A stretch of 64,000 bases of DNA, taken from the IMG/VR virus record IMGVR_UViG_3300044614_002230, positions 1 through 64,000 of that record; one strand, written 5' to 3'. Of this stretch, positions 59,574 to 64,000 are shown in pieces. How positions within the stretch are numbered: the stretch's first letter is position 1; each line of letters begins with the position of its first letter. The notes beneath the pieces were generated by a model. The model worked only from the letters and a program-made list of their open reading frames with translations, made no database searches and was not told the origin of the DNA. Made by a program: the position numbers and the translations under genes. The stretch is from a virus.

Positions 59574-59992
59574 TAGTAGTAACACCTAAAGTAATGGTCG
59601 CCGTAACGATCAACGTCGTGGTCAAGGAGATATTCGGCAGTAGCTTCCCAGTCCACCACAATCATGTAGCGCAAGCGATCAACTTCGTCATCGAGAAAAT
59701 CTTCAGCCATTCGTGCTGGGGAGGAGTATTCACCGATGTAGGCATTTTCGAACCGGTCAAGTTCATCCAGACCACCAACCTTATTGATAAAGCAATCAAC
59801 GGCTTCGTAACCGTAGTTTTCACCGAGTTCAACGTACTCTTCGTAGTATTCACGGAACTCCTCCTCATTGTGCTCATCGATAAAAACAAGCATGTCGTCG
59901 AGAGCATACAAGTCATCAACCAAACGGTCAACAACCTCAACGGTTTCGGGTGCGAGTGTATCGCGGTAAGAGGAGGTCAAGGTAACAGTCAT
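59573..59992 (-). CDS. ArdA-like antirestriction protein
   Basis: 139 residues, very acidic. 'FREYYEEYVELGENYGYEAV', then 'FENAYIGEYSSPARMAEDFL' and the C-terminus 'VVDWEATAEYLLDHDVDRYG' + 'DHYFRCYY' follow the ArdA pattern: Y-x-x-Y...A-x-x-C/F-I...F-x-x-A-Y-x-G-E-Y-x-S...A...D...F-D-x-E-A-x-A-x-x-L...H-x-F-R. ArdA mimics B-form DNA and blocks type I restriction enzymes. An early anti-host-defence protein would suit its place. Confidence 0.75.
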   Translation of the reverse strand: MTVTLTSSYRDTLAPETVEVVDRLVDDLYALDDMLVFIDEHNEEEFREYYEEYVELGENYGYEAVDCFINKVGGLDELDRFENAYIGEYSSPARMAEDFLDDEVDRLRYMIVVDWEATAEYLLDHDVDRYGDHYFRCYY

Positions 59993-60003
59993 TGTTGTTT
60001 GTA

Positions 60004-60186
60004 TCAGTAGTTTGGGTTTGGATTTTGTGAGCTAAACATCGCCACGGCTTCAAGGATTTTGTGATGCTCCTCCGTAGGCTCGTAGTCTTCAACGTTGTCA
60101 AAAGGGCCGAGAATCACGTCAAGCTGATCACATATCATTTTGTGAAGAATGGCGTAGTTTCTCTCACTCAAGTAAACAGTTGCCAC
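60004..60186 (-). CDS. Small protein, 60 aa, unknown function
   Basis: 'LSERNYAILHKMICDQLDVI' suggests a helix; ends with a short disordered tail. It sits in the row of small early genes, 11 nt upstream of the ArdA-like gene. No family recognised. Confidence 0.52.
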   Translation of the reverse strand: MATVYLSERNYAILHKMICDQLDVILGPFDNVEDYEPTEEHHKILEAVAMFSSQNPNPNY

Positions 60187-60214
60187 GGCTAGTTACCATT
60201 CAAAAAATCGTAGA

Positions 60215-60421
60215 TCACAGACGTTGCGAGCCGTTCTTGATCAGACGATCCCACTGGGCGTAAGCTTCCTCGGTGCTAATCCGCTCAAAGAACTTCTTAC
60301 GGAAGGTGCCTTTCTTGGTAGGGGTTCCAAGGTAACAATCGTAAGAGTTTCCGACCCGCTTGTAGATAAAACTGCTCCCAACAAGAGTAACGAAAGTTAC
60401 GGTTGATTGATTCATTTCCAT
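60215..60421 (-). CDS. Small protein, 68 aa, unknown function
   Basis: Beta-like N-terminal half ('TVTFVTLVGSSFIYKRVGNS') and charged helical end ('STEEAYAQWDRLIKNGSQRL'). Start at 60421 or at Met3 (60415). No family recognised. Confidence 0.52.
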   Translation of the reverse strand: MEMNQSTVTFVTLVGSSFIYKRVGNSYDCYLGTPTKKGTFRKKFFERISTEEAYAQWDRLIKNGSQRL

Positions 60422-60439
60422 GGTTGTTTCAGTCAGTGC

Positions 60440-60613
60440 TCAGTTACCGTTCAAGAAGTCGTGAATAGCTTCGCGGTACTCCTCGTAGGTAGAGTAACGA
60501 TCACGAAGGTGAGCGGGCACCCTCTTATCGGCTACCGCAGGAGTTTTGCGGATTTCCATCAGGGAGTAGCCTTTCTGGACCAGGTATTCTTCGTAGCAAT
60601 TCAAGTTTTTCAT
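60440..60613 (-). CDS. Small protein, 57 aa, unknown function
   Basis: The ATG at 60613 follows the upstream TGA by 1 nt; the longer frame to 60694 is antisense-free but overlaps the upstream gene. Aromatic and charged ('NCYEEYLVQKGYSLMEIRKT', 'RYSTYEEYREAIHDFLNGN'). Early-region accessory protein; not recognised. Confidence 0.55.
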   Translation of the reverse strand: MKNLNCYEEYLVQKGYSLMEIRKTPAVADKRVPAHLRDRYSTYEEYREAIHDFLNGN

Positions 60614-60614
60614 A

Positions 60615-60986
60615 TCAATAAACCATTGACCATTGACCGTTTTTGCCTTCAGTGACCTTGAAATCGAACTCTCGATCTTCGGTGGCATCAACAAACGTAC
60701 CGGTAAAAGTCTTACCGTCTTCGCTCAGGAAATAGTTGTTATACTGGCAAGGGGGCAGCCCATCTTCGTCATGAATGGCGGAAACGCCAGGAGCGTAAAC
60801 TTCAGAGATAGTCTTTATCAAGAAAGCAGTAACCTCTTGAGCCACAGGATCATTTGCAATTGCTGCCTCGATTTTTTCTCCCTCTTCCGTGAAAGCTTCA
60901 AACATTTCATCCAGCGAGTTAAACCCCTGGAAGGTCATGCCAGTAAAGGGATCGGGGGGGAGGGTCATAGTGCTTTCGTCTTTCAT
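60615..60986 (-). CDS. Small acidic protein, 123 aa
   Basis: The ATG at 60986 is 6 nt after the -10 of an early cassette; an upstream in-frame start at 61040 would lie inside the cassette and is rejected. Helical N-terminal part ('NSLDEMFEAFTEEGEKIEAA'), beta-like C-terminus ('YFLSEDGKTFTGTFVD'). No family recognised. Confidence 0.58.
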   Translation of the reverse strand: MKDESTMTLPPDPFTGMTFQGFNSLDEMFEAFTEEGEKIEAAIANDPVAQEVTAFLIKTISEVYAPGVSAIHDEDGLPPCQYNNYFLSEDGKTFTGTFVDATEDREFDFKVTEGKNGQWSMVY

Positions 60987-60992
60987 ACTAAT

Positions 60993-61060
60993 ATAATACC
61001 AGGGGTTCGGGATTTTGTAAAGGGGTGGAAACCGAACCAAGTGGTTCGGGTAACCGTACC
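60993..61060 (-). promoter_or_regulatory. Early promoter cassette, copy 3, with triple half-site
   Basis: Plus-strand CCGAACC-aagt-GGTTCGG-gtaa-CCGTACC at 61032-61060, then coding-strand -35 TTTACA (61021-61016), 17-nt spacer, -10 TATTAT (60998-60993). 6 nt to ATG 60986. Confidence 0.65.
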
Positions 61061-61405
61061 TCAGGCAGCCCCCAGCACCAGGCGGTCAGCAGAGGTACCG
61101 ACGCGGAAAGCACCGTTCCACAGGTAGGACCCCCAGAAAAAACGACCCTCGGTGTCATAGAATTCGGCGGTAACCGACCCGAGCTCAAGGCGGTCAGCCT
61201 CGGCTTCCAAGTCTCGCAGGTTGGTTACCCCGAAAGCGTTTTTCAGGAGTTTCAGATTGCTGTAGACCATTCCGTTAACTTTAAAGCCCACGAAACGGTT
61301 TTGGTCAACGAGCAGGTCGCGGCGCTTGTAACCAGCCTGGACGACCTGCCCAGAATAAAGGTTTGAGACCGTGGGGCGACGGGTAGTGGCGGTTTTGCTT
61401 TTCAT
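61061..61405 (-). CDS. Small basic protein, 114 aa
   Basis: The ATG at 61405 is 6 nt after a TATGAT -10 box. Sequence 'YSGQVVQAGYKRRDLLVDQN' and 'GFKVNGMVYSNLKLLKNAFG' is beta-like and mildly basic; 'DRLELGSVTAEFYDTEGRFF' follows. Possibly nucleic-acid-binding. Not recognised. Confidence 0.58.
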   Translation of the reverse strand: MKSKTATTRRPTVSNLYSGQVVQAGYKRRDLLVDQNRFVGFKVNGMVYSNLKLLKNAFGVTNLRDLEAEADRLELGSVTAEFYDTEGRFFWGSYLWNGAFRVGTSADRLVLGAA

Positions 61406-61411
61406 ATTATT

Positions 61412-61474
61412 ATCATACATCACTCTCGCCCAGAAGTAAAGGGGGTAAACCGAACCACCAAGGTACGGTTAACC
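61412..61474 (-). promoter_or_regulatory. Early promoter cassette, copy 4, degenerate half-sites
   Basis: Plus-strand CCGAACC-accaa-GGTACGG-ttaa-CCGTCC, overlapping the end of the next gene, then coding-strand -35 TTTACT (61440-61435), 17-nt spacer, -10 TATGAT (61417-61412). The outer half-sites have drifted from CCGAACC. Confidence 0.6.
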
Positions 61475-61672
61475 GTCCTTTTCCTCCAGTAGTTCAGGAG
61501 CATAGGTTTCGGCGTAAGCCCACAGGTCTGCCCACTCCTGGTGTACAAGGTCGTCGTACAGCATGTCCCAAACCATTCGACGCATTTCTTCCAGGGTCAT
61601 GGTGCGAATAATTCCGTCAACAATCTCCTCGGCGACAGTGCCGCGATCCTCTTCAACCCAGTTGTTTCTCAA
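61469..61672 (-). CDS. Small acidic protein, 67 aa
   Basis: TTG start at 61672 preceded by AAGGAG. 'TMTLEEMRRMVWDMLYDDLV' and 'WADLWAYAETYAPELL' give an acidic helical protein of the same small early family style as 59228-59476. The start overlaps the region after the upstream stop. Function unknown. Confidence 0.55.
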   Translation of the reverse strand: MRNNWVEEDRGTVAEEIVDGIIRTMTLEEMRRMVWDMLYDDLVHQEWADLWAYAETYAPELLEEKDG

Positions 61673-61677
61673 AGTAG

Positions 61678-61836
61678 TTACACTCCTTGATCTTTAAAAT
61701 TGATGCAAATTTTTTCAAAAGAGATGTCGCCTTTTATATATTTATCGTAAAGTCCTTGTTGTTGCAATTTGACAACTTCGACTTCAGTAAATTGAGAAAA
61801 AAGAAATTTCTCTCTACTTTTTTCAGAATTAGTCAT
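61678..61836 (-). CDS. Small AT-rich-coded protein, 52 aa
   Basis: ATG 61836 overlaps the stop of the DUF1599 gene (ATGA), and the frame runs 52 codons through an AT-rich stretch. 'REKFLFSQFTEVEVVKLQQQ' and 'YDKYIKGDISFEKICINF' look protein-like, recalling a short helix-turn-helix ('LYDKYIKGDISFEKIC'). It fills the otherwise empty 61.68-61.83 kb. Not recognised. Confidence 0.55.
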   Translation of the reverse strand: MTNSEKSREKFLFSQFTEVEVVKLQQQGLYDKYIKGDISFEKICINFKDQGV

Positions 61837-62135
61837 GACACGACAAACTGTTCTGATCTTCGTTGTTGCATCTGAGCGACTTTAAATAAAACTAGGTAAC
61901 CAACAAGGTCTGAAATAACGTCTTCGTCTTCATCGTCTTGTGCATTTTTCAGTCGACTCAGTTTATCGTCCAGTCTGACTTTTAGCTGTTCGATTGTACT
62001 AGCTTTACTAAAAATGCGGACCGGGTTTAATGCAGAGTCCCCATACTTTCTGTTTTTCTCTAATAGCAACTGCTTGATTTGATCACATACAGTTGCAATG
62101 TCTTGTTGAGACTGTGTGGTAATTCCTTCGCTCAT
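61833..62135 (-). CDS. DUF1599 / nucleotide-modification-associated domain 1 protein
   Basis: 100 residues. 'EKNRKYGDSALNPVRIFSKA' followed by 'LKVRLDDKLSRLKNAQDDED' and 'DVISDLVGYLVLFKVA' match DUF1599: K-N-x-x-Y-G-x-S...I-F-S...R-x-D-D-K-L-S-R...D...D-L-x-G-Y. The fold is MazG-like and the family is linked by gene neighbourhoods to modified nucleotides. It is the second sign, besides the 52-57 kb island, that this phage handles non-standard bases. Confidence 0.78.
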   Translation of the reverse strand: MSEGITTQSQQDIATVCDQIKQLLLEKNRKYGDSALNPVRIFSKASTIEQLKVRLDDKLSRLKNAQDDEDEDVISDLVGYLVLFKVAQMQQRRSEQFVVS

Positions 62136-62362
62136 AGTTTTCCACCGACAGACCCATCATAGCTTTTACTCTGTTCTGGGAAACCTTCTTGCTTGGCTTT
62201 CAGCCACCATCGGGTTGCTGCGATGCACGACTCTTCGCTGTGAGAAGTAATCAGCTCTTTTTCGTCCAGGTCGACAGAAACGTAAGTGCCCCATTGCTGC
62301 TTTCGGACCCAAAAAGCATCATCAATCACAAACACCTCGTCCGGCCTCGAAACCCATGTCAT
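62132..62362 (-). CDS. Small protein, 76 aa, unknown function
   Basis: ATG 62362 (MTWVSRPDEVFVIDDAF) is chosen over 62482, whose extra residues are low-complexity and antisense-like; the start overlaps the upstream gene by 41 nt. Ends 'YDGSVGGKL'. A compact alpha/beta style ('FWVRKQQWGTYVSVDLDEKE'). No family recognised. Confidence 0.5.
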   Translation of the reverse strand: MTWVSRPDEVFVIDDAFWVRKQQWGTYVSVDLDEKELITSHSEESCIAATRWWLKAKQEGFPEQSKSYDGSVGGKL

Positions 62363-62555
62363 AGGCTGCTTTGAGCCAGTTGCGGAGGCATTCATTGTTA
62401 CCGTATTCGCAGTCGTTGTAGAATCGCTCTGCTCTGAACCCGAAGCCTTCCATTTCATAGAACCAGTCCTCAAATTTCTCATTAGTTTGAATGTAGTTAG
62501 CTACTTGTTTTGATTGTTCGCGAATCCGCTCTCGTTTAGCTTCTTGCTCAGTCAT
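62322..62555 (-). CDS. Small acidic protein, 77 aa
   Basis: Starts in an overlap with the upstream gene. Rich in Glu, Arg and aromatics ('WFYEMEGFGFRAERFYNDCE'), ending 'AAYDMGFEAGRGVCD'. The pattern 'LKAAYDMGFEAGR' resembles small phage proteins that precede MazG-like genes. Not recognised. Confidence 0.52.
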   Translation of the reverse strand: MTEQEAKRERIREQSKQVANYIQTNEKFEDWFYEMEGFGFRAERFYNDCEYGNNECLRNWLKAAYDMGFEAGRGVCD

Positions 62556-62751
62556 CGTTATAAAGCAACTCCCCTTGTTGATACTGCCACCGAAGTAATG
62601 TCGGTATGACTGTCGGTTGCATACCTACGTGCTCCAGGGCATACTCAAACCATATTGCCATGGTCTCCAGAACCAGAGTAACTTTACCGTCGTCAGGATC
62701 ACAGTTGAGAGCCTGTCCGAGTGCCAACTGCAACTTTGTGTACTTAGCCAT
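62548..62751 (-). CDS. Small protein, 67 aa, unknown function
   Basis: ATG 62751 (MAKYTKLQLALGQ) overlaps the upstream stop by 8 nt and is preferred over 62772. 'ETMAIWFEYALEHVGMQPTV' and 'LLRWQYQQGELLYNDD' suggest a helical protein. No family recognised. Confidence 0.52.
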   Translation of the reverse strand: MAKYTKLQLALGQALNCDPDDGKVTLVLETMAIWFEYALEHVGMQPTVIPTLLRWQYQQGELLYNDD

Positions 62752-62965
62752 TGTTAAACTTCCCGAGGTCAAATTTGCCCAAGGAATTTAGTGAGTCCTC
62801 GGCAACATTCAACTGAACACCATCAAGGATTTTTACAACATCCTCCAGGGTTTCTCGTCTGGTCTTTTCATCATACATTCCAGAGTAGTTCGCAACTTGC
62901 AAGCTGCGGTATAAGCAATCTACGATTACCATTAGTTGTGAAGCAGTTAGTTTGACAGCACTCAT
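62744..62965 (-). CDS. Small helical protein, 73 aa
   Basis: 'KLTASQLMVIVDCLYRSLQV' and 'RRETLEDVVKILDGVQLN' give two amphipathic helices. ATGA overlap with the upstream gene. Function unknown. Confidence 0.52.
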   Translation of the reverse strand: MSAVKLTASQLMVIVDCLYRSLQVANYSGMYDEKTRRETLEDVVKILDGVQLNVAEDSLNSLGKFDLGKFNNG

Positions 62966-63267
62966 TGCGATACCCTTCGAAATTCTTCCATAAATTCCTC
63001 ACCCATTAATTTTGTAATGTCCCCCGGTTTCAGGTTGCTGATCGTTTTCATGCACTCTCGAAACCGTCGTTCATTCTCCTCTTCGGAAATTTGCTCCTGC
63101 TTCAGGAAAACTTTCAAGGTTCTGCCTTCGTCCTGCAAACTTACTTGTACGTTGCTGCAGCCGTAACGGACAAACTCTCTCCCGTCGTCTGTGATAACCT
63201 CAATGCGAGTGACCTCGGGATAGTTTTTAAGGAAGTCCCCGTTCGGTTGTTGTATGTCATTACTCAC
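62962..63267 (-). CDS. Small protein, 101 aa, unknown function
   Basis: 'RIEVITDDGREFVRYGCSNV' to 'LQDEGRTLKVFLKQEQ' is a run of short beta strands; the C-terminus is helical and acidic. It overlaps the next gene upstream by 8 nt. Not recognised. Confidence 0.55.
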   Translation of the reverse strand: MSNDIQQPNGDFLKNYPEVTRIEVITDDGREFVRYGCSNVQVSLQDEGRTLKVFLKQEQISEEENERRFRECMKTISNLKPGDITKLMGEEFMEEFRRVSQ

Positions 63268-63628
63268 TTGCAGCCTCCTCCCTCAGTTCGGTTGTAATCC
63301 AGTCAATCTGAGGACCGAACTCCTCCTCCAACCACGTTGCTACTTCGCGAATCGCAGCTCGTGCTTCCGGTTGACCAGCACTCTTTGAACGTGCGTATTC
63401 AACGTAGATTGCGTGTTGAACCCTCTCCACAAGTGAGTCTTCTCTGTCCAACGCAATCAATCGGTCAAGTTTGTCCTGGTGCGGTTTCTGCGTGGTTTCC
63501 AGCGCCTCGACCCTCGCACGCAGTTCGAGGATACAGCAGGCCATGGACCACCTCAGCCCGGTAATGTTATTTGGCGATTTGCCCTCAGTCTGGGCCCACT
63601 GCTCGGGTGTTGCTCGATACTCACTCAT
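63260..63628 (-). CDS. Small protein with coiled coil, 122 aa
   Basis: ATG 63628 (MSEYRATPEQWAQTE) is chosen, overlapping the upstream stop by 8 nt; the frame to 63691 adds a low-complexity leader. 'STPEQWAQ'-like openings with 'CILELRARVEALE' are a recurring small phage protein type. The end 'WLEEEFGPQIDWITTELREE' is acidic. Function unknown. Confidence 0.57.
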   Translation of the reverse strand: MSEYRATPEQWAQTEGKSPNNITGLRWSMACCILELRARVEALETTQKPHQDKLDRLIALDREDSLVERVQHAIYVEYARSKSAGQPEARAAIREVATWLEEEFGPQIDWITTELREEAASE

Positions 63629-63980
63629 TGCCCCGCCCCGCACCCATGTTGTAAGCATCCCTAAAGATCTCCCAACGCTCGGAATCTTCACCAGTCCCGA
63701 AACTGTTGTATTTCTCGTAGTACGCTTTCATTGCCGGTGACAGCTCGTATTTGACGCAATAGTCCCCATAAAGCGCCGTAATCTTTTTCTCGATGCTTTC
63801 GAACAGGGCAACGTCCTCGGGGTTGTCAGCATTGTGACCAGCGCAGATACTTGGGTGATTCTCCACAATCGTGTCTAGGCACTCATTCAGGAAGCCAACC
63901 TCATCCTCGGTCAGTTTGAGGGTAATCTCACCGATTTCGTAAGGAGCAGTAAGCTCTTCCTCCAACTCTTCATCAGTCAT
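63621..63980 (-). CDS. Acidic protein, 119 aa, unknown function
   Basis: Last complete gene before the right edge. 'EIGEITLKLTEDEVGFLNEC' and 'FESIEKKITALYGDYCVKYE' form an acidic helical protein of early-gene style. Its promoter is outside the window or within the last 20 bases. Confidence 0.55.
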   Translation of the reverse strand: MTDEELEEELTAPYEIGEITLKLTEDEVGFLNECLDTIVENHPSICAGHNADNPEDVALFESIEKKITALYGDYCVKYELSPAMKAYYEKYNSFGTGEDSERWEIFRDAYNMGAGRGNE

Positions 63981-64000
63981 AATCGGTTTTTGATTCTTCA

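Noticed and set aside
1-64000. CRISPR arrays, tRNA genes, integrase, insertion sequences
   Set aside because: No regularly spaced direct repeats, cloverleaf-like sequences or transposase/integrase motifs were noticed while reading; tRNAscan or a repeat finder would be decisive.

Overview
The window reads as part of the genome of a large tailed phage with a contractile tail (myovirus morphology), most likely infecting a cyanobacterium. The host call is an inference from the family resemblance of the giant fibre-like protein, the tail-fibre C-terminus, the SwmB-like domain and the cyanobacterial/plant-style tyrosinase. No tRNA, CRISPR array, integrase or insertion sequence was seen. Every gene but one lies on the minus strand, so transcription runs right to left. 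The exception is a low-molecular-weight phosphatase gene at 53944-54354.

Right end (about 57.4-64 kb): densely packed small genes, often overlapping at ATGA or TAATG junctions. They include an ArdA-like antirestriction protein and a protein with the 'nucleotide modification associated' DUF1599 fold. Several have sigma70-like promoters whose -10 box sits only 6-9 nt before the ATG, and four promoters in the window share a repeated cassette built on the heptamer CCGAACC. This looks like early-gene organisation.

52.4-57.4 kb: an apparent DNA-base hypermodification island. In transcription order it holds a TET/JBP-like 2-oxoglutarate/Fe(II) dioxygenase, a class II glutamine amidotransferase, an amidoligase, the plus-strand phosphatase, an alpha-glutamyl/putrescinyl-thymine pyrophosphorylase-like protein and a P-loop kinase of the 5-hydroxymethyl-dU kinase type. 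The simplest reading is oxidation of a pyrimidine in phage DNA, phosphorylation, then attachment of an amino or amide adduct.

45.6-52.4 kb: replication functions, namely a GyrA/ParC-type topoisomerase subunit without its ATPase partner, and a family A DNA polymerase strikingly like mitochondrial DNA polymerase gamma.

14-45.6 kb: virion module mixing Mu-like head genes (DUF935 portal, protease/scaffold, gpF-like minor head protein, gpG-like, gp36-like and gp37-like proteins) with a contractile tail (1300-residue sheath, tube, gp25, LysM/gpX-like protein, spike, baseplate J). The tail-assembly chaperones appear to be joined by a programmed -1 frameshift. A secreted tyrosinase gene with its own terminator and promoter interrupts this module. 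TerL and PhoH close it. No obvious tape-measure gene was found.

1-14 kb: an accessory virion-like module with an HNH-like protein, a GIY-YIG nuclease, a protein-kinase-like protein, several short proteins sharing N-terminal motifs, and the start of a giant fibre-like gene that runs off the left edge.

A recurrent octamer, GGGTAAAA on the coding strand, occurs 16 times left of 50.45 kb. It is always at a gene boundary, most often 18-30 nt before a start codon, and is the best candidate for a phage-specific late promoter. Start codons were moved inward from the longest ORF wherever an overlap, a ribosome-binding site or an upstream neighbour decided it. All family assignments come from reading motifs and were not checked by database search.
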